From Flavobacterium panacis (GTDB lineage: Bacteria; Bacteroidota; Bacteroidia; Flavobacteriales; Flavobacteriaceae): DNA of 64,000 bases. The notes below the pieces were generated by a model, which saw only the letters and a program-made list of their open reading frames with translations, ran no database searches and was not told where the DNA came from. The stretch lies in the NCBI RefSeq assembly GCF_024649945.1, contig NZ_JANKMS010000010.1, positions 124,001-188,000 of the forward strand, written 5' to 3'. Positions 27,401 through 36,518 of this stretch are shown in pieces (position 1 is the first letter of the stretch; each line of letters opens with the position of its first letter). The position numbers were made by a program, and so were the translations under genes.

Positions 27401-28320
27401 ATTATGTGTACTCAAGTGAAGGTTTTGCAGTTTATAATCTTTTAGGAGGGGTTGGAACAAGGTCTTCTTTGAATTCTGGAGTGAGTAATGAGGCGCCAGA
27501 TGGTACTATAGTTACAGGGCAGGGCTTCTTTGTGAGAAGCAATACAGTTGGTGTTTTAGAGTTTAACAACAGTATGCGAATTTTAGGAAAGAATACCACT
27601 TTTTTTAAACCTACTAAAAAATTGGAAACCCAGGAAAGTAAGGATGAAAAATATCGTTTTTGGCTAAATCTTACAGATAAAAATAATGGATTTGTTCAGA
27701 TTCTTCTAGGATATGCTGATGAAGCCACGAATAGCTTGGATTTGAATTACGATGCTGAAGCTTTAAGTGCAGATCAAATAGTAGATTTTTATAGTATTGT
27801 AGAAAGCAAAAAACTAGCTATTCAGGGAAGGGCAAAACCTTTAGATGAAAATGATTCAATTGTTTTGGGATATAAAGCAAAGGCAAAAGGGACTTTTTAT
27901 ATAGAGATTGATCACCAGGATCATTTTTTTGATAATATCACTGTTTTTTTAGTCGACAAAACTTTAAACAAAATACATAATCTAAGTAAGGGTTCATACG
28001 AGTTCTATTCCGATTCGGGAACTTTTAATAACCGTTTTTCAATTGTTTATACCAATAATTTTTTAGGAATTCAAACTAATACAAAAGATTTAAACGACGT
28101 ATTCATATCTGTTAAAAACCGAATTATTACGGTTGATTCTCTTGTGGAAAAGCTTAAAACAATTGAGATTTACGATATCTCCGGAAAACAATTATATAAA
28201 AGAGAGCATATTGAAAACAATAAAGTTGTTATTCAGAATTTAATTTCTTCTCATCAGGTTTTACTAGTCAAAGTGCTATATGAAAATGGGAATTCCACTT
28301 CTCATAAAATCATTTTTTAA
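24457..28320 (+). CDS. T9SS-exported surface protein D with 14 delta-60-type repeats
   Basis: 1287 residues if translation begins at the TTG at 24457, which gives the signal peptide MIKNTYYLAFLILILSFSENLFAQ; no ATG precedes it in frame, and an earlier TTG at 24382 would add a hydrophobic extension. Residues ~45-753 hold 14 repeats of ~50 residues, each with a DGKIxxGGxF core, an RLxxDGSxDxSF end and a Gly-rich turn, matching delta-60 repeats. Fourteen blades would suit two seven-bladed propellers (inference). A TWNGISWSNG link (~762) leads to a diverged C-terminal module from ~852 (RYDFTYWSSPV, HLVGNPYPSAIS) and a sorting signal ending VLLVKVLYENG...KIIF. Likely a surface binding protein. Confidence 0.78.
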   Translation: MIKNTYYLAFLILILSFSENLFAQQGKVDITFNTKDDGQNGDGFNAAVRTLLLQQDGSLIVGGDYLSLNGFPVSYITRLNPDGSIDESFNTGTGFNGKVYASYLQDDGKIVLGGSFTTYNGINAGRLIRLNPDGSYDESFNTSIGATTGIIYDIAVQSDGKIIIVGSFTKYTNTTVNRVARLFPNGTLDSSFLTGSGSSVNITHARVTSDQKIILTGNFTALNNISASRIIRLNENGSLDSNFSYGSGFNDDVNAIVLRPDGKIILGGNFTTYQDITANRIICLNEDGTKDESFQTGTGFSKEGVQILKINANGDIMVGGSFTGFYNNNEVNRLVLLNANGTPKSDFDIGAGQASASVLSLEFDDEGSWFVGGSFSVFDGLNQGRLAKISNEGEHDISYLSSGIGFDNSVFCVLPLSDKKTIVGGNFKKFNGEKASRITCLLEDGSVDTTFNPEKLETNNLVKTITLQADGKIVVGGNFTKYNDIAINRIVRINRTGQIDNSFNVGEGCNGQVYSLAIQNDQKILVAGNFTRYNGSSINSGRIVRLLSDGSRDPTFNTGSGADGIIDIVLLQADEKILVGGRFKTFNGLPFSGLIRLNSDGSIDTSFNIQNGFDKNVYAIAFQSDGKIILGGSFLTFNGISQKRILRLNTDGSLDATFESGTGFSKGDVRTILIQPDQRILVGGTFSGSYKNVAVSRLIRLMPSGAYDNSFNAALNNTLFAMNFTIDYKLLAGGNFNAISGVSKHRIARLKLCVNATTWNGISWSNGFPEDGKDVYFKEDYPNLTSINICSCNIDQGKKVVLLEENTLGIDFAYTGLGTLIIENSASLYQPDDEIINTGIIHLKRKTTPVMRYDFTYWSSPVEGQKLIDFSPETLADKFFWFDPIQGWTCNYNGTITMIPGHGYNIRAPQSYSLTDRVIFEGTFKGVPNNGKVEVNFETANRYHLVGNPYPSAISADAFIQYNSGKIKGAIYFWTHNQPPQNYVYSSEGFAVYNLLGGVGTRSSLNSGVSNEAPDGTIVTGQGFFVRSNTVGVLEFNNSMRILGKNTTFFKPTKKLETQESKDEKYRFWLNLTDKNNGFVQILLGYADEATNSLDLNYDAEALSADQIVDFYSIVESKKLAIQGRAKPLDENDSIVLGYKAKAKGTFYIEIDHQDHFFDNITVFLVDKTLNKIHNLSKGSYEFYSDSGTFNNRFSIVYTNNFLGIQTNTKDLNDVFISVKNRIITVDSLVEKLKTIEIYDISGKQLYKREHIENNKVVIQNLISSHQVLLVKVLYENGNSTSHKIIF

Positions 28321-28339
28321 CTATTTTTTTCAAATTATA

Positions 28340-28377
28340 CAAAAAGGCTTTTATAGATTACTATAAAAGCTTTTTTG
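28340..28377 (+). terminator. Terminator after surface protein D
   Basis: Stem caaaaaggcttttatag / ctataaaagcttttttg with one bulged G, followed by T-rich DNA. Confidence 0.8.
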
Positions 28378-28798
28378 TGTTTTATTTCATTGATATGCAA
28401 TGTTTTATATCTGTATAGTTATAAAATTAACAGTTTTTTCTTATTTTTTATGATTATTGTATTTTGAGTGTTAAATTTATATGTTTAATACTACATTGTG
28501 AATTTTAATGTAAATAAAATCGTACCTTGTTGTGGTGATAACTCGATAAAATACATAAAAGCCTGTTAAAATACATTTAGTCTATTTCCTTCATAGTCGA
28601 ATTGTGTTTAATGTTTATCAGCCAAAATAAGATTGCTTTTTTAAATACCACTTAAAAAAACAGCATTTCATTATTTTCTGTTTTGATTTTGAGAGACTAT
28701 TCTCAAGTCAGAATTTATTTTTTAAGGTGTTTAGAATTTGAAAGCAATCATAGCTTATTTGATTGGAATCTTTTCTATATAATTTAAAAAATAGTGCG
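28378..28798. other. Intergenic region upstream of surface protein E
   Basis: About 420 bases of very AT-rich DNA with no convincing ORF. A short direct repeat aaaatacat occurs at 28549-28557 and 28569-28577, spaced 20 bases. No exact TTG-N-TAnnTTTG promoter was found, so the promoter for the next gene is not located. Confidence 0.6.
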
Positions 28799-31700
28799 AT
28801 GAAAAAAAAATTACCTGCCTCGTTGATTTTGCCTCAATTTTTTATCTTTCGTTTTTCCTTAACGAATTTACATTCTAAAGTTTCTTGTTCTAAAGTTAAA
28901 CTTTCTGCCTTCTTTTTTCTTTTCTCTGTTTCCTTATGGGCGCAGCATCCTCCATTTAATGCTGATGGAACAATATTTGTCCCAGCAGGTGTTCTTACTA
29001 TGAATGTGGAGGGCTGGGGAGCTGGTGGAGCAGGAGGAGGAGCAAGTGGTTCGGTTGCTTTAACAGGAAGAAGTGGTGCAGGTGGTGGTGGTGGTGCTCA
29101 TGCACAAGCAGTAATATCAGTTACAGCTGGAACAACACTTCAGATTAAAGTTGCTCCTGCGGTAGCAGGTACTACAGGAACAGGAGGTAATGGTGGGAAC
29201 TCTTATATTCAAGGATTTGAATCATTTTTCCTTGCAGCTGGTGGTAGCGGTGGAGCAGCTAATACTACTGGGACTGCTGCAGGAGGGCTAGGAGGTTCAG
29301 CCTCGATTTCTAAAGGGTCTGTTCCACCAATAGCTGGGTCTGATGGTGGTGCTGGAGCTGCAGCTTTGTTAAATCTTTTAGCATCTTCAGGAGTAGGAGG
29401 AAAGGCAGGAGGAACAGGAGGAGGAGCGGGAGGTGTAGCAGCGGGGAGTGTTTTATTGGGAGCAGGACCAGGGCAGCCAGGTACACCTCCAGGTGGTGGT
29501 GGAAGCGGTGGATTACATCTATCAGGATCTCCTGCTCAGCCGGGTGGTGCTGGAGCTGCGGGTCGGGTTAATGTAACTTATACTTGTCCAACTTACGGTG
29601 TAAATTCAACGTCAGCTTTAACAGGAGCTTGTACTTCGTTAGGAACTGCAACCATACAGTTAACAGCTACCGCTGCATTATTGCCAATAGGTGTATATAC
29701 TGTTACCTACAATCGCAGTATTCCAACAGGTTCGAATTTGACAACAACAATGACTATACTTGCAGGTTCCGCAGGTACAGGAACTTTTGTTGCAGAAGGT
29801 TTAACAACAGCAGGGACTAGTGTAATTACAGTTACGAACATAAGATCAGGCGTTTGTTCTACGAATATATCATCATTTAATACAGCCAATGTGACTGTTT
29901 CATCTCCATCAGTAGGAGGGAATGTTACTGGAGGAACTACAATATGTTCTGGAGCGACAAGTGGTACTTTGACATTGTCTGGACAAACAGGAGCAGTTAC
30001 AAAATGGCAATCATCAGTAAGTCCGTTTTCTACTTGGACAGATATTACGGGTACAACTAATCTTACCACTTACGTTTCTGGAGCACTAACACAAACGACT
30101 CAGTTTAAAGCAATAGTGCAGAATGGAGCTTGTAGTGTGGTTGAGTCTAGTCCTACAACTGTTACTGTAAACCCTTTACCGCAGGGAAGTTTAAGTGCGG
30201 TCAGTCCTTTATGCGGATCAGGTGCTGGTCAATTGACCTTTACAGCAAGTGCAGGAACAGGACCTTATACAATAGTTTATACAGAAAACAACGGAACAAA
30301 CAGAACGGCAACGGGAGTTGTTAGTGGAACGGCTTTTACACCTTTTACCACTCCTGTTACTGCAAATACAGCTTACAATTTAGTTTCAGTGACAGATTCT
30401 AATTCGTGTATTCGAAGTACAGGTTTTACAGGAGCTTCAGCAACAATAACAGTGAATCCCTTGCCGCAGGGAAGTCTAAGTGCAGTCAGTCCGTTATGCG
30501 GATCCGGTGCAGGCCAATTGACTTTTACGGCTACTGCCGGAACAGGACCTTATACAATAGTTTATACAGAAAACAATGGAGCAAACAGAACGGCAACGGG
30601 AGTTGTCAGTGGAACGGCTTTTACACCTTTTACTACTCCGGTTACTGCAAATACAGCTTATAATTTAGTTTCAGTAACGGGAGCGAATAGTTGTGTAAGA
30701 ACTTCTGGCTTTACGGGAGCTTCAGCTACAATTACTGTAAACCCTTTGCCGCAGGGAAGTTTAAGTGCGGTCAGTCCGTTATGCGGATCAGGTGCAGGTC
30801 AATTGACCTTTACGGCTACCGCTGGAACAGGTCCTTATACAATAGTTTATACAGAAAACAACGGAGCAAACAGAACAGCAACGGGAGTTGTTAGTGGAAC
30901 GGCTTTTACACCTTTTACCACTCCGGTTACTGCAAATACAGCTTACAATTTAGTTTCAGTGACAGATTCTAATTCGTGTATTCGAAGTACAGGTTTTACA
31001 GGAGTCTCTGCAACAATTACCGTCAATCCTTTGCCGCAGGGAAGTTTAAGTGCGGTCAGTCCGTTATGCGGATCCGGTGCAGGCCAATTGACTTTTACGG
31101 CTACCGCTGGAACAGGTCCTTATACAATAGTTTATACAGAAAACAACGGAACAAACAGAACGGCAACGGGAGTTGTTAGTGGAGCAGCTTTTACACCTTT
31201 TACTACTCCGGTTACAGCAAATACAGCTTACAACTTAGTTTCAGTAACGGGAGCGAATAGTTGTGTAAGAACTTCAGGCTTTACGGGAGCTTCAGCTACA
31301 ATTGTGGTTAATCCTTTGCCGCAGGGAAGTTTAAGTGCGGTCAGTCCGTTGTGCGGATCCGGTGCTGGTCAGCTGACCTTTACGGCTACCGCTGGTACAG
31401 GACCATTTACAGTTGTTTATACAGAAAACAACGGAACAAACAGAACGGCAACGGGAGTTGTTAGTGGAACAGCTTTTACACCTTTTACTACTCCGGTTAC
31501 TGCAAATACAGCTTACAATTTAGTTTCAGTGACAGATTCTAATTCGTGTATTCGAAGTACAGGTTTTACAGGAGTCTCTGCAACAATTACCGTCAATCCT
31601 TTGCCGCAGGGAAGTTTAAGTGCGGTCAGTCCGTTATGCGGATCCGGTGCAGGCCAATTGACTTTTACGGCTACCGCTGGAACAGGTCCTTATACAATAG

Positions 31701-34345
31701 TTTATACAGAAAACAACGGAACAAACAGAACGGCAACGGGAGTTGTTAGTGGAGCAGCTTTTACACCTTTTACTACTCCGGTTACAGCAAATACAGCTTA
31801 CAACTTAGTTTCAGTAACGGGAGCGAATAGTTGTGTAAGAACTTCTGGCTTTACAGGAGCTTCAGCTACAATTGTGGTTAATCCCCTGCCGCAGGGAAGT
31901 TTAAGTGCGGTCAGTCCGTTATGCGGATCTGGTGCAGGCCAATTGATTTTTACGGCTACCGCTGGAACAGGTCCTTATACAATAGTTTATACAGAAAACA
32001 ACGGAGCAAACAGAACAGCAACGGGAGTTGTTAGTGGAACGGCTTTTACACCTTTTACCACTCCGGTTACAGCGAATACAGCTTACAATTTAGTTTCAGT
32101 GACAGATTCTAATTCGTGTATTCGAAGTACAGGCTTTACAGGAGGCTCTGCAACAATTACTGTTAATCCTTTGCCGCAGGGAAGTTTAAGTGCGGTCAGT
32201 CCGTTATGCGGATCCGGTGCAGGCCAATTGACTTTTACGGCTACTGCTGGAACAGGACCTTATACAATAGTTTATACAGAAAACAACGGAACAAACAGAA
32301 CGGCAACGGGAGTTGTTAGTGGAACAGCTTTTACACCTTTTACTACTCCGGTTACTGTATCAACAACTTATACTTTGGTTTCGGTAACAGGAGCTAATTC
32401 TTGTGCACGAACTACTGGCTTTACTGGAGGCTCAGCAACAATTACAGTAACTCCATTGCCTTCTACACCTGTAATTGGAACAGTTACGCAGCCCACTTGT
32501 GTAACTCCAACGGGAAGTATTGTTTTAAATAGTTTGCTTTCAACACCAAGTTGGATAATTACTGAATATGGAACGGTTTCTCAAACTTACACATCTTCTG
32601 GAACAACTTATACGATTTCAAATTTGAGTCCGGGAAATTACAATTTCACAATTCAGGAACCTTCTGGTTGTCCATCAATGCCAACAGCAAATGTAGAAAT
32701 CTTAGCCCCAGTTACCAATACATGGAATGGAACTGCTTGGTCAAAAGGAAGTGAACCAACCTTAACAGATGCTATTCGATTTTCAGGGAATTATTCAACA
32801 ACAGGTGACTTAAGTGGTTGTTCTTGTACTGTAGATTCTGGTGTAAATGTTACAGTAAATTCTAATCATACCTTGACGATTACAAATGCAGTTACAAATA
32901 CTGGAGGAACATTGACTTTCGAAAATAATTCAAGTTTAGTGCAGACCGCAAATGTAATAAATACAGGAAATATTATTTATAAAAGAGATACTAAGCCTGT
33001 AAGACGTTACGATTTTACGCATTGGTCAACTCCTGTTAAAAGAACCCCTGCCTTTACGTTACATGATTTATCACCAAATACATTAGCGGATAAATACTTT
33101 AAGTTTGATCCTGTAGCATTATGGGTCTTGATCTATGGAGGAACAGATGAAATGGAACCAGGAAGAGGTTATACCGTGAGAGCGCCTCAGTCTAATGATT
33201 TAGATGTACCTTCTGTGTATAATTCTCAGTTTATTGGAGTTCCTAATAATGGTGATATTTTAGGACCACCTCCTGTTGCCGATAAATACAATCTTGTAGG
33301 TAATCCGTATCCGTCAGCCCTTTATGCAGATCGATTTATTAATGATAATCAGGCGAATATTTATGGAACTATTTATATTTGGACTCACAATACACTTCCA
33401 AAACCATATACTCCTGGAAATGGTTTTTATTATTATAGTAATGATGATTATGCGATTTATAACTTATCGGGAAGTGTCGCAATTGGAATTCCGTCACCAA
33501 ATCCAGGAAACCAAAGTACCCCGAGTGGTTATATTGCAAGTGGTCAAGGATTCCTTGTAAGAGCAAGAACAAATCAGAGAGTCATTTTTACAAATGCAAT
33601 GCGTGTACCAGGAGAAAACAGTCAGTTTTTTAGAACCAGTTCTACGGCTGCGGTAGAAAAACACAGGGCTTGGTTAAATTTGTCAAACACAGTGGGAGCG
33701 TTTAAACAACTTTTAATAGGATATATAACAGGAGCAACAAATTCGTGGGACAACAATTTTGATGCCGTAAGTCTTGATGCGCATCCGGATATAGACTTTT
33801 ACAGTGTAAATAATAACAGAAAACTTGTCATTCAAGGTAGAGCACTTCCGTTTACAGTGTCAGATACCATTCCATTAGGTTATAGATCTGCTTTAAAAGG
33901 TGAGTTCACAATAGCTATAGATCATACCGATGGAAACCTGAGCGATCAGACGATTTACCTACAGGATAATGTGACGAAAAAAGTTCATAATCTTAATACA
34001 GGAGGTTATACTTTTACAACAGAAATTGGAGTTTTTCAAAAACGATTTGTTTTACGATACACTGATCCAAATGGAACTTTAGGAAATGATGACTTTACAA
34101 ATTCCGAAAGAAATATTGCTGTTTCTGTAAAAGACAAGAATATCAAACTTCAATCATTTTCAGATAGTGAAAATCTGGAAGGGGTCTCAGTTTATGATGT
34201 TGGAGGAAAATTATTATATGATAAAAAAGGAATTGACAATAAAGAATGGCTCATTACAAATCTAAGGTCTGGACCGCAAGTTCTATTGCTTCGAATAACA
34301 TTGGATAATGGTAAAACGGTTGCCAGAAAAGTAATCTACAACTAA
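28799..34345 (+). CDS. Very large T9SS-exported surface protein E (Gly-rich domain, eight 95-residue tandem repeats, diverged C-terminal module)
   Basis: 1848 residues from the ATG at 28799; a start at 28763 would add 12 residues before MKKKLPAS. The signal sequence is long, with its hydrophobic core at about 33-46 (AFFFLFSVSLWAQ). Residues ~65-255 are Gly/Ala-rich. An Ig-like region leads into eight 95-residue repeats (~461-1220), each opening near QGSLSAVSPLCGSGAGQL and containing TGPYTIVYTENNG. A WNGTAWSKG link (~1308), the diverged module from ~1402 (RRYDFTHWSTPV, NLVGNPYPSALY) and a sorting signal ending VLLLRITLDNG...RKVIYN follow. Two Cys per repeat (LCGSG and NSC) could form disulphides. 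A long stalk-like adhesin is the best guess. Confidence 0.82.
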   Translation: MKKKLPASLILPQFFIFRFSLTNLHSKVSCSKVKLSAFFFLFSVSLWAQHPPFNADGTIFVPAGVLTMNVEGWGAGGAGGGASGSVALTGRSGAGGGGGAHAQAVISVTAGTTLQIKVAPAVAGTTGTGGNGGNSYIQGFESFFLAAGGSGGAANTTGTAAGGLGGSASISKGSVPPIAGSDGGAGAAALLNLLASSGVGGKAGGTGGGAGGVAAGSVLLGAGPGQPGTPPGGGGSGGLHLSGSPAQPGGAGAAGRVNVTYTCPTYGVNSTSALTGACTSLGTATIQLTATAALLPIGVYTVTYNRSIPTGSNLTTTMTILAGSAGTGTFVAEGLTTAGTSVITVTNIRSGVCSTNISSFNTANVTVSSPSVGGNVTGGTTICSGATSGTLTLSGQTGAVTKWQSSVSPFSTWTDITGTTNLTTYVSGALTQTTQFKAIVQNGACSVVESSPTTVTVNPLPQGSLSAVSPLCGSGAGQLTFTASAGTGPYTIVYTENNGTNRTATGVVSGTAFTPFTTPVTANTAYNLVSVTDSNSCIRSTGFTGASATITVNPLPQGSLSAVSPLCGSGAGQLTFTATAGTGPYTIVYTENNGANRTATGVVSGTAFTPFTTPVTANTAYNLVSVTGANSCVRTSGFTGASATITVNPLPQGSLSAVSPLCGSGAGQLTFTATAGTGPYTIVYTENNGANRTATGVVSGTAFTPFTTPVTANTAYNLVSVTDSNSCIRSTGFTGVSATITVNPLPQGSLSAVSPLCGSGAGQLTFTATAGTGPYTIVYTENNGTNRTATGVVSGAAFTPFTTPVTANTAYNLVSVTGANSCVRTSGFTGASATIVVNPLPQGSLSAVSPLCGSGAGQLTFTATAGTGPFTVVYTENNGTNRTATGVVSGTAFTPFTTPVTANTAYNLVSVTDSNSCIRSTGFTGVSATITVNPLPQGSLSAVSPLCGSGAGQLTFTATAGTGPYTIVYTENNGTNRTATGVVSGAAFTPFTTPVTANTAYNLVSVTGANSCVRTSGFTGASATIVVNPLPQGSLSAVSPLCGSGAGQLIFTATAGTGPYTIVYTENNGANRTATGVVSGTAFTPFTTPVTANTAYNLVSVTDSNSCIRSTGFTGGSATITVNPLPQGSLSAVSPLCGSGAGQLTFTATAGTGPYTIVYTENNGTNRTATGVVSGTAFTPFTTPVTVSTTYTLVSVTGANSCARTTGFTGGSATITVTPLPSTPVIGTVTQPTCVTPTGSIVLNSLLSTPSWIITEYGTVSQTYTSSGTTYTISNLSPGNYNFTIQEPSGCPSMPTANVEILAPVTNTWNGTAWSKGSEPTLTDAIRFSGNYSTTGDLSGCSCTVDSGVNVTVNSNHTLTITNAVTNTGGTLTFENNSSLVQTANVINTGNIIYKRDTKPVRRYDFTHWSTPVKRTPAFTLHDLSPNTLADKYFKFDPVALWVLIYGGTDEMEPGRGYTVRAPQSNDLDVPSVYNSQFIGVPNNGDILGPPPVADKYNLVGNPYPSALYADRFINDNQANIYGTIYIWTHNTLPKPYTPGNGFYYYSNDDYAIYNLSGSVAIGIPSPNPGNQSTPSGYIASGQGFLVRARTNQRVIFTNAMRVPGENSQFFRTSSTAAVEKHRAWLNLSNTVGAFKQLLIGYITGATNSWDNNFDAVSLDAHPDIDFYSVNNNRKLVIQGRALPFTVSDTIPLGYRSALKGEFTIAIDHTDGNLSDQTIYLQDNVTKKVHNLNTGGYTFTTEIGVFQKRFVLRYTDPNGTLGNDDFTNSERNIAVSVKDKNIKLQSFSDSENLEGVSVYDVGGKLLYDKKGIDNKEWLITNLRSGPQVLLLRITLDNGKTVARKVIYN
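30181..32460 (+). repeat. Eight tandem 285-base repeats inside surface protein E
   Basis: The marker gcagggaagt recurs at 30181, 30466, 30751, 31036, 31321, 31606, 31891 and 32176, exactly 285 bases apart. Two subtypes alternate by their final segment (DSNSCIRSTGFTG for repeats 1,3,5,7 and GANSCVRTSGFTG or a variant for 2,4,6,8), so the higher-order unit is 570 bases. Repeats 4 and 6 differ at only about four positions. Confidence 0.97.
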
Positions 34346-34346
34346 T

Positions 34347-34387
34347 AAAAAAGGCGGTTGATTTTTTAAATTTCAACCGCCTTTTTT
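34347..34387. terminator. Bidirectional terminator
   Basis: Perfect 15-base arms (aaaaaaggcggttga and complement) around an 11-base loop, between the rightward surface protein E gene and the leftward cupin gene. Confidence 0.9.
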
Positions 34388-34391
34388 ACAA

Positions 34392-35258
34392 TTATGCTGT
34401 TCGCCTCAGATTTTCATTTGTATTGGTAATGGCCTTTTCATTTTTATAATCGATCCATTTTTGGCCTTTTATTTTTCGCATCATGATATCAAAATGACGC
34501 ATAATAAAAACGTTGTAGGCAGCCTTAGATAAATTAACAATATTTCTTGGAAATGCACGAAGACTCATAGAAAATCCTGGAGTTAAATATTTCATATAAT
34601 GCCAATAACCTTCAGGCATATACAACATTTCGCCATGTTTTAAATTCGTAATAAAACCTTCAGCATTTTTTAGAGCAGGAAATTTTTCATAATCGGGATT
34701 GTCAAAATCAATGTCTTCTCGCGAAATTAAAGCATGAGGCACTTTATACATATATTTGGACTGATTTGGAGCAAAAATCATGCACTGCTTTTCTCCATGA
34801 AAATGAAAATGCAAAATATTAGAGTAATCAATATCATAATGCATAAAGACTCTCGCATTTTCTCCACCAAAAAATAACATGGGTAATTGTTTAACCAATT
34901 TTAAACCAATATCCGGCCATAAAAAGTCATTTTTTAGTGTTGGCACCTGTTTCATTAAATTATAAAGAAAAATGCGGTAATTGGTAGGTTTTGATTCTAA
35001 AAGATTGATATACTCACTCATTTTCATTTCTAAATGAGCTTGATTAAATCCTTCTTCATGGTTGACAGGACGATCATCGTACAAAGGAACAGTGATGTCT
35101 CCTGCAATATCATTAATATAGGATAATTTCCATTTTTGATAAGCGGGCCAGTCTTCAGTCAGCTCTTCAACAACAACTGGAATTTGTTTTTTTACATATT
35201 GGGAAATAAAGTCTTCTTTAGAGATTTTTTTAACCCGTTCTATCTGTTTTAATTTCAT
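34392..35258 (-). CDS. Cupin-like / JmjC-type Fe(II)-dependent oxygenase family protein
   Basis: 288 residues. An HxD pair at His140 and Asp142 (VFMHYDIDYSN) and a distal His220 (MPEGYWHYM) fit the facial triad that binds iron in JmjC/cupin_8 2-oxoglutarate oxygenases. The segment HFHFHGEKQCMIFAP is typical of this group. Such proteins hydroxylate proteins or other substrates; the target is unknown. No signal peptide is present, so it is cytoplasmic. It lies 80 bases downstream of bioB on the same strand but behind a terminator, so it is probably a separate unit. Confidence 0.8.
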   Translation of the reverse strand: MKLKQIERVKKISKEDFISQYVKKQIPVVVEELTEDWPAYQKWKLSYINDIAGDITVPLYDDRPVNHEEGFNQAHLEMKMSEYINLLESKPTNYRIFLYNLMKQVPTLKNDFLWPDIGLKLVKQLPMLFFGGENARVFMHYDIDYSNILHFHFHGEKQCMIFAPNQSKYMYKVPHALISREDIDFDNPDYEKFPALKNAEGFITNLKHGEMLYMPEGYWHYMKYLTPGFSMSLRAFPRNIVNLSKAAYNVFIMRHFDIMMRKIKGQKWIDYKNEKAITNTNENLRRTA

Positions 35259-35264
35259 TTTCTA

Positions 35265-35304
35265 AATAAAAAAATTGCTTATAACTCTGTGCTACAAGCA
35301 ATTT
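35265..35304 (-). terminator. Terminator after bioB
   Basis: Read leftward, stem aaattgctt / aagcaattt (35296-35304 with 35272-35280) runs into a T-rich tract. It separates bioB from the cupin-like gene. Confidence 0.7.
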
Positions 35305-35338
35305 AAAAATATTTATTGAGATTTATGAGCTCTATAGA

Positions 35339-36427
35339 CTAAATTTTTGATCTAATCGAAGCTTCAATGTTTCTTTCAATTGTATGTTTTGGTCTTGACC
35401 ATTTTGGTTTTTCTCCTAAATCATTGAATTGAGAATCTGCCGCTTCAACGGTTTTAGGTTGCATAATTTTTATAAAAGGCTTTTGTGCAACCATTCCTAA
35501 AGTTTCAAACATTTTCATGTCGTCATTTACATCCGGGTTTGGTGTTGTAAGTAATTTGTCTCCTGCGAATATAGAATTTGCTCCAGCAAAAAAGCACATG
35601 GCTTGACCTTCGCGAGACATATTGGTTCTTCCAGCAGACAATCGAACTTGTGTTTCTGGCATTACAATTCTTGTGGTTGCAACCATTCGGATCATTTCCC
35701 AAATTTCGACTGGTTTTTCTTCTTCCATCGGAGTTCCTTCAACGGCTACTAAAGCATTAATTGGAACAGATTCTGGTTGCGGGTTTAAAGTAGAAAGTGC
35801 CACAAGCATGCCAGCGCGGTCTTCTACGCTTTCTCCCATTCCGATGATTCCACCGCTACAAACAGTTACATTTGTTTTACGGACATTTTCTATGGTTTGC
35901 AAACGATCTTCGAAACCTCGGGTCGAAATAACATCTTTATAGTATTCTTCAGAAGTGTCTAAATTGTGGTTGTAAGCATATAAACCTGCTTCTGCCAAAC
36001 GTTTTGCCTGGTTTTCTGTTAGCATTCCTAGAGTACAGCAAACTTCCATGTCTAGTTTGTTAATGGTTCTAACCATTTCTAAAACCTGATCAAATTCTTC
36101 ACCATCTTTTACATTTCGCCAAGCTGCTCCCATGCATACACGAGAAGATCCGTTTGATTTTGCTCTTAAAGCTTGAGCTTTTACCTGACTTACAGTCATT
36201 AAATCGTTTCCTTCAACGCCTGTATTGTACCTTGCAGCTTGAGGACAATAACCACAGTCTTCTGGACAACCGCCCGTTTTTATAGAAAGTAAAGTAGAAA
36301 CCTGAACAATATTTGGATCGTGTTGTTCTCTGTGAATCGTAGCGGCTTCATAAAGTAAATCCATCAATGGTTTATTGTAGATGGCAATTATTTCGTCTTT
36401 TGTCCAGTTGTGTTTTTTAATGCTCAT
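35339..36427 (-). CDS. bioB: Biotin synthase (radical SAM)
   Basis: 362 residues from the ATG at 36427. The open frame runs upstream to 36520, but the extra 31 residues fall in the terminator of the preceding gene and have no family counterpart. The radical-SAM cluster CPEDCGYC places the three cysteines at about 54, 58 and 61. Downstream blocks CMGAAWRNVKDG, CCTLGMLT, YNHNLDTSEEYY and SAGRTNMSREGQAMCFFAGANSIFAGD match the family, including the ligands of the second Fe-S cluster. It inserts sulphur into dethiobiotin. bioF lies about 30 kb away at 5.5 kb, so biotin genes are scattered. No riboswitch-like structure or BirA box was recognised upstream. Confidence 0.97.
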   Translation of the reverse strand: MSIKKHNWTKDEIIAIYNKPLMDLLYEAATIHREQHDPNIVQVSTLLSIKTGGCPEDCGYCPQAARYNTGVEGNDLMTVSQVKAQALRAKSNGSSRVCMGAAWRNVKDGEEFDQVLEMVRTINKLDMEVCCTLGMLTENQAKRLAEAGLYAYNHNLDTSEEYYKDVISTRGFEDRLQTIENVRKTNVTVCSGGIIGMGESVEDRAGMLVALSTLNPQPESVPINALVAVEGTPMEEEKPVEIWEMIRMVATTRIVMPETQVRLSAGRTNMSREGQAMCFFAGANSIFAGDKLLTTPNPDVNDDMKMFETLGMVAQKPFIKIMQPKTVEAADSQFNDLGEKPKWSRPKHTIERNIEASIRSKI

Positions 36428-36518
36428 GGATAAATTGTTTTTTGGAACATTAAAAGTAAGTAAATTATGATGACAGATGCCGTACGCTTTCCGAAATGAA
36501 GATTTGTGAGTCTTTTTC

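Noticed and set aside
30406..31749. Repeated out-of-frame ORFs of 67-85 codons inside the 285-base repeats
   Set aside because: They are frame-shifted shadows of the repeat coding sequence, each copied with the repeat.
30181..32460. CRISPR-like regular spacing
   Set aside because: Units are 285 bases with no unique spacers and are in frame throughout a secreted protein.
8718..34345. Giant proteins as non-ribosomal or polyketide synthases, given their size
   Set aside because: They have signal peptides, beta-rich repeats and T9SS tails and none of the synthase motifs.
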